Assembly (NCBI RefSeq): GCF_002504165.1
Contig: NZ_CP021404.1
Span: 1,116,001-1,180,000, forward strand
DNA: 64,000 nt
Source: Pacificitalea manganoxidans
GTDB lineage: Bacteria > Pseudomonadota > Alphaproteobacteria > Rhodobacterales > Rhodobacteraceae
Reading direction: 5' to 3'
Part shown: positions 56,322 through 64,000 of the stretch, in pieces
How the letters are laid out: each line of letters opens with the position of its first letter
How positions within the stretch are numbered: the first letter of the stretch is position 1
Notes under the pieces: model-generated
Seen by the model: only the letters and a program-made list of their open reading frames with translations
What the model was told of the DNA's origin: nothing
Database searches by the model: none
Made by a program: the position numbers and the translations under genes

Positions 56322-56900
56322 ATGCCCGCTCTCATTCCCACCGATATCGTCGGCCGCATCACTTGGCTGGGGTATGTGCCCGACCGCGATGCCGCGCTGA
56401 GCAGCATCCCGGTCGAGGAAATCCATGCCAGCTTTGCCGGGCTGGAGGGGGAGGCGCATGGCGGGCTGACGCGACCGTCGTGTTCGCGGGTGACATCGCA
56501 GCATCCTCGGGGCACCGAAATTCGCAATGTGCGGCAATTGGCGGTGCTGTCGCAGGAAGAGTTGGACGCCATCGCGGGCGAGTTGGATCTGGAGCGGCTG
56601 GACCCGGCGCTGACCGGCGCGTCGCTGGTGATCGAGGGCATCCCCGATTTCACCCATGTGCCGCCGTCCAGCCGATTGCAGGCCGCGTCCGGCACGACGC
56701 TTGTCGTCGATATGGAGAACCAGCCCTGTCAACTGCCCGCGCGCGAGATTGAGATGCATTTGCCGGGGCATGGGCGCGGGTTCAAGGCCGCAGCGGCGGA
56801 CCGGCGCGGCATCACCGCATGGGTGGAGCGTGAGGGGATGCTGCGTGTGGGCGAGGAAATCCGCCTGCATGTGCCCGCGCAGCGCGCATGGGCGCCGTGA
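56322..56900 (+). CDS. MOSC domain-containing protein
   Basis: 192 residues from MPALIPTDIVGRITWLG; AAGGA lies just before it. MOSC features are GLEGEAHGGLTRPSCSRV with the conserved Cys, GTEIRNVRQLAVLSQEEL, LVIEGIPDFTHVPPSSRL and MENQPCQLP. MOSC domains carry sulfur to or from molybdenum cofactor or similar substrates. It may serve molybdenum enzymes such as the CoxL-like protein at 35727 (inference only). An upstream ATG at 56283 would add 13 residues without support. Confidence 0.82.
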   Translation: MPALIPTDIVGRITWLGYVPDRDAALSSIPVEEIHASFAGLEGEAHGGLTRPSCSRVTSQHPRGTEIRNVRQLAVLSQEELDAIAGELDLERLDPALTGASLVIEGIPDFTHVPPSSRLQAASGTTLVVDMENQPCQLPAREIEMHLPGHGRGFKAAAADRRGITAWVEREGMLRVGEEIRLHVPAQRAWAP

Positions 56901-56911
56901 GCCGCGCAGCA

Positions 56912-56936
56912 AAAAGGGCGCCATAAGGCGCCCTTG
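56912..56936 (-). terminator. Intrinsic terminator, minus strand
   Basis: Perfect 9-bp stem AAGGGCGCC / GGCGCCCTT with an ATAA loop (56915-56936). Read on the minus strand it is followed by TTTTT. It ends a transcript coming from the right, where the only minus-strand gene is the 26-residue peptide; it may also fold in the 3' end of the MOSC message. The remaining 274 bases up to 57210 would be a long 3' untranslated part and contain the inverted repeat GATCCTG / CAGGATC near 57129-57149. Confidence 0.78.
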
Positions 56937-57210
56937 GGCCGGGGATGTGCCGGATGATCCGCACGGACCGGTCCCGATGGCCAGCGCGGTGCGGCCTAAC
57001 GCCCGGTCCCGCGCCGCAGTCTCGCCCCCCCTGACAGGACGCTGGACACATCTCAACCAGGCGGGAGGAACAGAGCCCCGCTGAAAGCGTCTGGCGATGT
57101 AGGCGAATTGTGGCGCTGGGGCCGGGCGATCCTGAGGCAGACAGGATCAGGGGACAGGGTCGTGATAGGCAGTCAGGCGATCACTATGGGCAATCGTTGC
57201 GGACGATGGC

Positions 57211-57291
57211 TCAGAACAAGGCCAGAACGGTGGTTGCAAGAGCCATTCCGGTGGCGAGGCCCATCGAGAGGGTAAAAGTAGCGGTCTTCAT
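57211..57291 (-). CDS. 26-residue membrane peptide
   Basis: Reads MKTATFTLSMGLATGMALAT then TVLALF and a TGA stop. It has a good ribosome binding site (GGAGG, eight bases before the ATG) and a single hydrophobic helix with one positive N-terminal residue. The whole peptide would be either a one-helix membrane peptide or an uncut signal-like sequence. A T-tailed terminator on the same strand 275 bases beyond supports transcription in this direction. Longer frames starting upstream lack an SD. No family could be named. Confidence 0.55.
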   Translation of the reverse strand: MKTATFTLSMGLATGMALATTVLALF

Positions 57292-57531
57292 GGCGTCAGC
57301 CTCCGTTTGAAGTCTGGTTATGCAACGCCCTGATCCCGCATTGGTTCCCGACAAGGCGCAGGTTTCTGCCGACAGGCTTGCAAATCCCGTGTTCTGGGGC
57401 GATTGCCCTTGCATCAGCCGAGGGGGGCGATTCGACGCGCGGCGCGGGGGCGGAACGGCCTTTCACCCGCGCGCAACGGGGTCACCGGCCCGCAGGTCAC
57501 CGCATCGTCGGCACGACGGAAAGGATATCGC

Positions 57532-58449
57532 ATGAGCGCCCGGATCATCGATGGCAAAAGCTTTGCCGCCACCCTTCGCGACCGTGTCGGCACGGAAGTG
57601 TCCCGCCTGAAAGACAGCTACGGCGTCACGCCCGGACTGGCCGTGGTGCTGGTGGGCGAAGATCCGGCAAGTCAGGTCTATGTCCGCAACAAGGGCAAGC
57701 AGACGCTGGAAGCGGGGATGCATTCCGTCGAGCATCGGCTGGCGGCGGAAACGACCGAGGCCGATCTGCTGGGCCTGATCGACAGCCTGAACGCCGATCC
57801 CGCGATCCACGGTATCCTTGTGCAATTGCCGCTACCGGGGCATCTGAATTCCGATCTGGTCATCAACGCCATCGATCCGGCCAAGGATGTGGACGGGTTC
57901 CATATCTCCAATGTCGGTCTGCTGGGCACGGGGCAGAAGGCGATGGTGCCCTGCACGCCGCTGGGCTGCATCCTGATGCTGCGCGATCTGCATGGCGATC
58001 TGTCGGGGATGGAGGCCGTGGTTGTCGGACGCTCCAACATCGTGGGCAAGCCGATGGCGAACCTGCTGCTGGGCGAAAGCTGCACGGTGACCATCGCGCA
58101 TTCGCGCACCCGCGATCTGGCCGAAACCTGCCGCCGGGCCGATATCCTCGTCGCCGCAGTGGGCCGCCCGGAAATGATCCCCGGCGACTGGGTGAAACCG
58201 GGCGCGACGGTGATCGATGTCGGCATCAACCGGATCGCCGCGCCGGAAAAGGGCCAGAACGACGATGGCAGCGCCAAGACCCGGCTGGTGGGGGATGTCG
58301 ATTTCGCATCCGCCAGTGCCGTGGCCGGGGCGATCACCCCCGTGCCCGGCGGTGTCGGGCCGATGACCATTGCCTGCCTGCTGGCCAACACCGTCACCGC
58401 CGCCTGCCGCATCCACGGTCTGCCGGAGCCCGAAGGGCTGGCTATCTGA
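57532..58449 (+). CDS. folD: Bifunctional methylenetetrahydrofolate dehydrogenase/cyclohydrolase
   Basis: 305 residues from [20 protein letters not shown], preceded by AAGGA. FolD motifs are [22 protein letters not shown] (in part, with the catalytic Lys), [39 protein letters not shown] for NADP binding, and [17 protein letters not shown]. It interconverts 5,10-methylene-THF and 10-formyl-THF for purine synthesis and one-carbon supply. It stands alone here and is followed by a perfect palindrome. Confidence 0.97.
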   Translation: MSARIIDGKSFAATLRDRVGTEVSRLKDSYGVTPGLAVVLVGEDPASQVYVRNKGKQTLEAGMHSVEHRLAAETTEADLLGLIDSLNADPAIHGILVQLPLPGHLNSDLVINAIDPAKDVDGFHISNVGLLGTGQKAMVPCTPLGCILMLRDLHGDLSGMEAVVVGRSNIVGKPMANLLLGESCTVTIAHSRTRDLAETCRRADILVAAVGRPEMIPGDWVKPGATVIDVGINRIAAPEKGQNDDGSAKTRLVGDVDFASASAVAGAITPVPGGVGPMTIACLLANTVTAACRIHGLPEPEGLAI

Positions 58450-58466
58450 CCGGCTGGCCATCCGAA

Positions 58467-58482
58467 GCCCCGCGCGCGGGGC
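58467..58482. terminator. GC palindrome after folD
   Basis: GCCCCGCGCGCGGGGC, a perfect 16-bp palindrome 17 bases after the folD stop. A hairpin with a tiny loop is possible, but there is no T-run; weak terminator evidence. Confidence 0.35.
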
Positions 58483-58592
58483 GGCAGGACTGCGAGTGGT
58501 GTCGCCAAGGGGGCGCAATCATGTTGCGCGCAAGTGACGGTTGACAAGGCAGTCGTTGCGGGGGAAGACCCGTAGGCATTGATGCTTTAAGT

Positions 58593-58620
58593 TATAATGA
58601 TTGCTGTATCACCGTGATAC
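58593..58620 (+). promoter_or_regulatory. Promoter -10 and palindromic operator of the lytTR gene
   Basis: A consensus TATAAT (58593-58598) is followed eight bases on by GTATCACCGTGATAC (58606-58620), a perfect 7-1-7 inverted repeat covering the expected transcription start. No good -35 is present at 17 bases, suggesting activator dependence. The palindrome could bind a repressor, possibly the downstream regulator itself, or fold in the 5' leader near the ribosome binding site. Confidence 0.65.
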
Positions 58621-58637
58621 CGGGAGAGCTCGGCACG

Positions 58638-59486
58638 ATGCTTGACATTTTTACACGCATAAAGACCGAACTGAACGACGGTCTCAAATGGCTTGTGTTG
58701 GCGATACTGACCTTGGGCGTGTCCTATGCCGGGCCGTTCGGCACCTATGACACCATGAGCTGGCCGGTGCGATTTGGCTACTGGGGCACGGTCAATGTGG
58801 TCAGCATGGTGTTCGGGGCGAGCTGCCGGGCGATCGCGCTGCATTATCTGGGCCGCTACAGTTACTGGATCGGGGCGCTGGCCACCACGGTGCTGATGAC
58901 GCTGACCTTTACGCCGACGCTGCTGTTTATCATTCGCCTGTGGCAGGGGCCGGTTCTGGGCGCGTCCGCGCTGCCGCCGCTGTCGCTGTCGGTTGCTTTT
59001 GTCACCGCGCTGATCCTGCTGGCGGTGCTGCTGTTGCAGCGCCACAAGGCCCGCGTGGAGGCCAAGATCCAAGCCCGCGCCGCATCCGAGATCGAGGAGC
59101 GTGTGGAAGAGGTGCGCAAGACCATCCCCCCGATCCGCGCGCTGCCGCGTCTGCTGGACCGGATCGAGCCGGAATTGCGCGGGCCGTTGGTGCACCTGAC
59201 CGTGCGGGATCATTACGTCGATATCACCACCACCAAAGGCAGCAGCGCGATCCTGATGCGGTTGTCGGACGCGATTGCGGAAACCGAAGGCTTTGCCGGG
59301 ATTCAGGTGCATCGCTCGCATTGGGTGTCGCTCGACGCCGTGCGCGGCTCGGTCACCTATAAGGGGCGGTTGTTCCTGTTGCTGTCGAATGGCAGCGAAG
59401 TGCCGGTGTCGCGCGGCTACCGCGCGGCGGTCGAGCAGGCGGGCCTGTTGACCGAAGCGCCGGAGCTTCAGCGCCAGCCAGCCTGA
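58638..59486 (+). CDS. Membrane-bound LytTR-type transcription regulator
   Basis: 282 residues from MLDIFTRIKTELNDG with SD GGAGAG; a GTG at 58614 lies inside the palindrome and is less likely. Four membrane helices occupy residues about 15-135 (LKWLVLAILTLGVSYAG, VNVVSMVFGASCRAIAL, WIGALATTVLMTLTFTPTLLF in part, LSLSVAFVTALILLAVLLLQ). A helical linker is followed by a LytTR DNA-binding domain (LTVRDHYVDITTTKGSSAILMRLSDAIAE, HRSHWVSLDAV, LFLLLSNGSEVPVSRGYR, in parts). It probably binds DNA from the membrane. Its last 19 bases overlap the convergent pdeM gene. Confidence 0.88.
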   Translation: MLDIFTRIKTELNDGLKWLVLAILTLGVSYAGPFGTYDTMSWPVRFGYWGTVNVVSMVFGASCRAIALHYLGRYSYWIGALATTVLMTLTFTPTLLFIIRLWQGPVLGASALPPLSLSVAFVTALILLAVLLLQRHKARVEAKIQARAASEIEERVEEVRKTIPPIRALPRLLDRIEPELRGPLVHLTVRDHYVDITTTKGSSAILMRLSDAIAETEGFAGIQVHRSHWVSLDAVRGSVTYKGRLFLLLSNGSEVPVSRGYRAAVEQAGLLTEAPELQRQPA

Positions 59487-60166
59487 CGCCGCACCCCGCC
59501 GCGTCCCGGCCTGAGCGGCACGGCAAGCGCCCGTGTGCCGCCGGTCAGCACCGCGATACCCCCTTTGCCGAACAGATCCGCCAGCGGCGCGGCCTGCGCC
59601 GACAGCCCGCCCGTATAGGTGCCGTAGGCGGGCATCACCGTGCGGCAGCCATCAATCAGGAAACACGGGCGCGCCGGGCCGCTGATGCGGTGTTTCGGGT
59701 GGTAATGGCCGGAAATCTCGGCCTCGTCCGGCGCGACGGCCACCTGCGCGATATGGCGGAAGGTCACCCCGTCCAGCCGAAATGCGCTGTGATGTTCGCC
59801 ACCCATCGCGACCGGGCCGGGATCGTGATTGCCTTCGATCCAGATCCAGCGCCGCCCGGCCATCATGCGGTTCAGCGGCGGCAGGGCTTCGGCCTCGACC
59901 TGCGCGGCGGCGGCCAGATCGTCAAAGCTGTCGCCCAGACAGACCACCACTGCCGGATCGAGCGCGGTGATGTCGCGCGCCAGCCGGTCAAGCGTGTCGC
60001 GGGTTTCATAGGGGGGCAGCAGCCCGCCGCCGCGCCGTGCCATCCGCTCGGATTTTCCCAGATGCAGGTCCGAGACACAGAGCAGCCGGTGCAGCGGCCA
60101 CCACAGCGCGCCGGTGGGGCGCGCCACCAGCGTGGCACCGCAGAGCGTGAATGCATGTCCGTTCAT
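59468..60166 (-). CDS. pdeM: Ligase-associated DNA damage response endonuclease PdeM
   Basis: 232 residues from MNGHAFTLCGATLVARPTGA; an ATG at 60178 would add four residues. The calcineurin-like metallophosphoesterase set is present: SDLHLGKSER, CLGDSFDDL, IEGNHDPG and SGHYHPKHR, which bind two metals. PdeM proteins are encoded with a DNA ligase, an exonuclease and an Lhr-like helicase in a DNA repair gene set. Here only the helicase precedes it, with 79 bases between. The 3' end overlaps the convergent lytTR gene. Confidence 0.92.
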   Translation of the reverse strand: MNGHAFTLCGATLVARPTGALWWPLHRLLCVSDLHLGKSERMARRGGGLLPPYETRDTLDRLARDITALDPAVVVCLGDSFDDLAAAAQVEAEALPPLNRMMAGRRWIWIEGNHDPGPVAMGGEHHSAFRLDGVTFRHIAQVAVAPDEAEISGHYHPKHRISGPARPCFLIDGCRTVMPAYGTYTGGLSAQAAPLADLFGKGGIAVLTGGTRALAVPLRPGRGGVRRQAGWR

Positions 60167-60245
60167 GGCCTGTTCCATATCGCCGGAGTGCCCCGCCCGT
60201 GGCGGCGCGTCAAGGGGGGGCGGTGGCTGTGATCTGCGCGGGCGT

Positions 60246-62654
60246 CTAGCCGAAATCCAAACCCGCCTCGGCCATCAGCCGCGCGGCTTCTTCGGCCTCC
60301 AGCCGTTCGCGGCCCGCGCCGACCACCGGCACCCGCCCGATCTCAAGAATGAGCGGAGCGGCAAGCGGGCTGATCCTGTCCAGCGTGACATGCTGCACCC
60401 GCCCGCCGATGCGGTCGAACATCTCATCGATGCGCCCGAAATCGACCAGACCGCGCAGGGCCTCTTCGCGGGTGATCTGCATCAGCAGGTGATCGGGGTC
60501 GTAGCGCAGCAGCGTGTCATAGAGGATATCGGACGAAAACGTCGCCTGACGCCCGCTTTTGCGCGCCTGCGGGGTGTTGCGCTCGATCAGCCCGGCGATC
60601 ACGGCGCTGGCCTTGAACGTGCGCTTCATCACCGCGTTCTGCGCCAGCCAGCCGTCCAGATCCTCGCGCATTTCGCCCCCCGTCAGCAGCGGCGCGGGGT
60701 CTTCGACCGGGTCCAGCCCCCAGATCAGCGTGGCGTAATCCGAGGCAACGAAGCCCAGCGGGTGCAGTCCGGCGACCTCCATCCGGCGGGTCACGAGCAG
60801 CCCCAGCGTCTGCATCGCGTTGCGCCCGGCAAAGCCGTAGATGCAGGTATGCGCCCGCCCGTCATGGGGGAAGCTTTCGATCAGCAGCCGGTCGGCGCGG
60901 GGCATTACCGACACCTCGCGCTGAAGCGCCAGCCATTCGGCGGTATGGTGCGGCAATTCGGGCCAACGATCACGGTTGAGCATGTCGAGGATGCGTTCCG
61001 ACAGCTGGGTCGAAGTGGCGAATTTCGTGCCCATGAAGGTGGCGATGCGCGGCGTGGCGGAGGCATCGCGGCTGACCACCACGGTCATTTCGCGCAGGTT
61101 TTCATAGCGCACGATCTGCCCGCCAATCAGGAAGGTATCCCCGGCGGTAAGCGTCGCGGCGAAGCCTTCCTCCACCTCGCCCAGCGGCGCGCCATTGCGG
61201 CCCCGCATCCGCACCTTCAGCGTGTCGGTGTCCTGAATGGTGCCGATATTCATGCGGATGCGCTGCGCGCTGCGGGGATCGCGCAATTGCCACAGCCCGT
61301 CGGGGCGTTGCAGCAGCCGCTGCCATTTGTCATAGGCCCGGAGCGCATAGCCGCCGGTGGCGCAGAACTCCATGCAGGCGTCAAAAGCGGCCCGGTCCAG
61401 CGCGGCGTAGGGGCCTGCGGTCGTGACCTCCGCATAGAGCGCATCGGCGTCGAAGGGACCGGCGCAGGCGGTAATCAGGATCTGCTGGCAGAGCACATCG
61501 CGGGGGCCGGGGCCGCGTGGCTCGCCATCCAGATCACCGGCCTCGACCGCCTGAAGCGCGGCGATGCATTCGACCACCTCGAACCTGTTGGCGGGCAGCA
61601 GGCGGGCCTTTGACGGGGCATTGTAGCGGTGATTGGCGCGCCCGATCCGCTGCACCAGCCGTTTGACATTCTTGGGCGCGCCGATCTGGATCACCAGATC
61701 CACATCGCCCCAGTCGATGCCCAGATCGAGACTGCCGGTCGCGACGATGGCGCGCAAGTCGCCCGCGACCATCGCCGCCTCGACCCGTTCGCGCTGCTCG
61801 CGCGACAGCGAGCCGTGATGGATGCCGATGGGCAGGTCATCGTCATTGGCGAGCCACAGCGCGTGAAAAAAGATCTCCGCCTGTGCGCGGGTGTTGTGGA
61901 AAATCAGGGTAGTGCGGTGCTGACGGACCTGTTCCAGCACCTCTGCGATGGCATAGCGCCCGCCGCCGCCATACCAGGGCGGGGCGCTTTCGGTTGCGAG
62001 CATGGCAATGTCGGGGGCGGGGCCGGGATCGGCGGTGATGATCTCGCAAGGGTCGGGATTGCGCGCCAGCAGCCGGGCGATGGCGGGCGGGTCTTCGACC
62101 GTGGCCGACAGCCCGACGCGGCGCAGATCGGGGCACAGCGTCGACAGCCGTGCCAGCGCCAGCATCAGTTGGTCGCCGCGCTTGCTTTCGGCGAGTGCGT
62201 GGATTTCATCGACGATCACCCGCTGCAGCCCGGCAAAGATGCGCGGCGCGTCCTCGTAGGAGGTCAGCAGCGCGAGGCTTTCGGGTGTGGTCAGCAGGAT
62301 ATGCGGCGGGTCGGCGCGCTGGCGTTTGCGGGCGGTGGCGCGGGTGTCGCCGGTGCGATCCTCGATCCGGATCGGCAGGCCCATTTCGGCCACCGGCGCG
62401 GTGAGGTTGCGGCGGATATCTGCGGCGAGTGCCTTCAGCGGGGAAACGTAGAGCGTGTGCAGACCGGGGCGCGGATCGCGGGCCAGTTCGGCGAGTGTGG
62501 GCAGGAACCCGGCCATCGTTTTGCCGCCGCCCGTGGGCGCGACCAGCAGCGTTGCGGGGGCTGCGGCGCGCTCCAGCATGGCGCGCTGATGGGGATGAAT
62601 GGACCAGCCCCGGTCATCGAACCAACGGGCGATCGGAGCGGGCAGATCGGTCAT
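60246..62654 (-). CDS. Ligase-associated DEXH-box DNA helicase (Lhr-like)
   Basis: 802 residues. Superfamily 2 motifs are motif I LLVAPTGGGKTMAGFLP, II VDEIHALAES, III GLSATVEDP, and VI QRIGRANHRYN. The winged-helix and the extra domain of the Lhr family follow (KWQRLLQRPDGLWQLRD, FATSTQLSERILDMLNRDRWPE in part). The length is that of the short, ligase-associated class rather than full-length Lhr (about 1500 residues). It acts with PdeM in a predicted DNA damage response. The ligase and exonuclease genes usually next to it are not found upstream, where an AAA ATPase gene lies 87 bases away. Confidence 0.93.
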   Translation of the reverse strand: MTDLPAPIARWFDDRGWSIHPHQRAMLERAAAPATLLVAPTGGGKTMAGFLPTLAELARDPRPGLHTLYVSPLKALAADIRRNLTAPVAEMGLPIRIEDRTGDTRATARKRQRADPPHILLTTPESLALLTSYEDAPRIFAGLQRVIVDEIHALAESKRGDQLMLALARLSTLCPDLRRVGLSATVEDPPAIARLLARNPDPCEIITADPGPAPDIAMLATESAPPWYGGGGRYAIAEVLEQVRQHRTTLIFHNTRAQAEIFFHALWLANDDDLPIGIHHGSLSREQRERVEAAMVAGDLRAIVATGSLDLGIDWGDVDLVIQIGAPKNVKRLVQRIGRANHRYNAPSKARLLPANRFEVVECIAALQAVEAGDLDGEPRGPGPRDVLCQQILITACAGPFDADALYAEVTTAGPYAALDRAAFDACMEFCATGGYALRAYDKWQRLLQRPDGLWQLRDPRSAQRIRMNIGTIQDTDTLKVRMRGRNGAPLGEVEEGFAATLTAGDTFLIGGQIVRYENLREMTVVVSRDASATPRIATFMGTKFATSTQLSERILDMLNRDRWPELPHHTAEWLALQREVSVMPRADRLLIESFPHDGRAHTCIYGFAGRNAMQTLGLLVTRRMEVAGLHPLGFVASDYATLIWGLDPVEDPAPLLTGGEMREDLDGWLAQNAVMKRTFKASAVIAGLIERNTPQARKSGRQATFSSDILYDTLLRYDPDHLLMQITREEALRGLVDFGRIDEMFDRIGGRVQHVTLDRISPLAAPLILEIGRVPVVGAGRERLEAEEAARLMAEAGLDFG

Positions 62655-62741
62655 GCAGGGGATGTAGGCGGGCAGGGGCCAGTTGCAAAGGGTGGCCCCC
62701 GCCGATCAATGTGGCGGACCGCTTAGGTCCGATGGGTCGCG

Positions 62742-64000
62742 TCAGCGCACGACCTCGCTATCCTCGACGAACATGTTGGACCATGCGCGGTCGATCAGGT
62801 CCGGCGTCATCTGATAGGGGATGCCTTCGAATTCGCAGATCGCGATCATCTGGTCGATCAGGAAGACCGGCTGATAGTTCGCATAGACATTGTCGATCTG
62901 CGGATATTTCGACTGCAACAGATGCACCAGCGCCTCTTGGTTCAGGGGCATGTTCTTTTTCCGCGCGATGAGGGCGAAGATCTTTAGGAAGTTTTCCTGA
63001 TCGGGGCCGTCGATCTTGATCTTGTAGAAGATCCGCCGCAGCGCCGCCTGATCGAAGATCTTGTTGGGGTGGTAGTTGGTGGAGAAGATCACCAGCGTGT
63101 CGAAGGGCACCTCGAATTTCTCGCCCGATTGCAGGGCGAGGATGTCCTTGCCCTCTTCCAGCGGGACGATCCAGCGGTTGATGAGCGCCTGCGGCGGCTC
63201 CGCCTGACGGCCCAGGTCGTCGACGATGAAAATGCCGCCAGTGGATTTCAGTTGCAGCGGGGCCTGATAGGTGCGCGCGGTGGGGTTGTAGACCAGATCC
63301 AGCATCGATAACGACAGCTCGCCCCCGGTGATGACCGTGGGCCGGTCGCAGCGCACATAGCGGGTGTCGAAGCGGGTGGAACTGCGTCGCAGGGAATTGG
63401 GATTATCGACCTGCGCCTCTGCCGCGCTGTGCACGATGGGGTCGTAGACGGTGATGACCTGCCCGGCATATTCGACGGCGCGGGGGATATAGATCTTATC
63501 CCCCATCGCGTCGCGGATGCCGTTGGAGATCGAGGATTTACCGTTGCCCGGCGGGCCATACATCAGGATCGACCGGCCCGACGTCACCGCCGGCCCCAAT
63601 TGGCCCAGCAGATCGGGCGGCAGGATCAGGTGGCCCATCGCATCCGTCAGCTGCGTGCGGGTCAGTTGGATATTGCGGATCGACTGGCGTTTGACCTGTT
63701 CGCGGTAGACGTCGAGCGGCACCGGCATCGCGCCGAAATATTCCGATTGCGCCAGCGCGTCGAGCGCGCGGGTCTTGCCCTGATCGGTCAGCTGATAGCC
63801 CATCTCGCCGCCCGAATTGGCATGCAGCGTGCCGGTCGCCTCGACCAGCCGCTGGGTGCGGGCAAGGTCGATCAACTCCTGCGTGACTTGCACTGGCAGA
63901 CAGACCGCCTGCGCCAGATCGCTGACCTGTTCGAGGTTCTTGCGGAACATGGTCTTGATCAGGATGTCGCGCATCATGACGGGCGACAGGGCCATGTCCT
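62742..64000 (-). CDS. AAA-family ATPase with N-terminal winged-helix-like region, 5' end outside window
   Basis: At least 418 residues; the frame is open to the right edge. The ATG at 63995 has only AGGAC touching it, so the true start is likely outside the window. An N-terminal winged-helix-like segment (RDILIKTMFRKNLEQVSDLAQAV in part, LTDQGKTRALDALAQSEYFG) is followed by an ATPase with Walker A MYGPPGNGKSSISNGI, Walker B GGIFIVDDLGRQ and a sensor-like IFSTNYHPNKIFD. Such proteins occur widely in alphaproteobacteria; a link with pilus or secretion systems has been suggested but I cannot show it here. No helical MoxR-type partner (VWA protein) is visible. Confidence 0.85.
   Translation of the reverse strand, partial: DMALSPVMMRDILIKTMFRKNLEQVSDLAQAVCLPVQVTQELIDLARTQRLVEATGTLHANSGGEMGYQLTDQGKTRALDALAQSEYFGAMPVPLDVYREQVKRQSIRNIQLTRTQLTDAMGHLILPPDLLGQLGPAVTSGRSILMYGPPGNGKSSISNGIRDAMGDKIYIPRAVEYAGQVITVYDPIVHSAAEAQVDNPNSLRRSSTRFDTRYVRCDRPTVITGGELSLSMLDLVYNPTARTYQAPLQLKSTGGIFIVDDLGRQAEPPQALINRWIVPLEEGKDILALQSGEKFEVPFDTLVIFSTNYHPNKIFDQAALRRIFYKIKIDGPDQENFLKIFALIARKKNMPLNQEALVHLLQSKYPQIDNVYANYQPVFLIDQMIAICEFEGIPYQMTPDLIDRAWSNMFVEDSEVVR

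Overview
This is a GC-rich bacterial chromosome segment that reads as an alphaproteobacterium of the Rhodobacterales (Rhodobacteraceae/Paracoccaceae type). The evidence is the gene order (ftsY near a DMT transporter and a YciB-like protein; carA next to yqeY; cydAB-rpiA-gor-hflKC), a SAM-II riboswitch in front of metZ, paired CtrA-type boxes, and an FolE2-type GTP cyclohydrolase. No rRNA, tRNA, CRISPR array, transposase or prophage gene was found. I do not name a genus.

Left part (1-20900). A minus-strand exbB-exbD-exbD-tonB set, probably preceded by a small secreted protein, faces away from a plus-strand run of a DUF1036 protein, a secreted caspase-like protease, a membrane-anchored M23 endopeptidase fused to a transglycosylase-like domain, and a Uup-type ABC-F ATPase. 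Next come an outer-membrane beta-barrel protein with a strong terminator, a lipoprotein with an aminotransferase, a complete urease alpha subunit without any other urease gene, an AlkB-like di-iron membrane hydroxylase, FtsY, an MgtC-like protein, a DMT transporter and a YciB-like protein.

Middle (20900-45260). Housekeeping genes (GST, metZ, a histidine kinase, folE2, parE, metG, valS, aatA) are interrupted by four clusters of one large intergenic repeat family. Each unit is about 150 bp and carries two hairpins and a distal arm. At least 14 complete units are present, and the outer arms of the first hairpin change together between copies, which suggests that the fold is maintained. This is the most unusual feature of the window. 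This part also has a lone form II CoxL-like molybdenum hydroxylase followed by a Tle1-like hydrolase, a separate array of about ten 24-25 bp tandem repeats, a MarR regulator, an overlapping XRE-sdhE pair, and a perfect 10+2+10 bp palindrome at 44091.

Right part (45260-64000). carA diverges from yqeY. A cytochrome bd-type oxidase (cydA, cydB and a DUF2474 peptide) diverges from rpiA and gor. hflK, hflC and a DUF2065 protein follow, then a secreted protein under two abutting CtrA-type boxes, a MOSC protein, a 26-residue membrane peptide with its own terminator, folD, a membrane LytTR regulator behind a palindromic operator candidate, the PdeM/Lhr-like DNA-damage pair, and an AAA ATPase running off the right edge.

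Peptidoglycan and envelope functions dominate the left end. Methionine, folate and one-carbon functions (metZ, metG, folE2, folD), respiration and membrane protein quality control dominate the rest. The start codons given are my choices from ribosome binding sites, signal peptides and expected N-termini. Functions are inferred from motifs without database searches.
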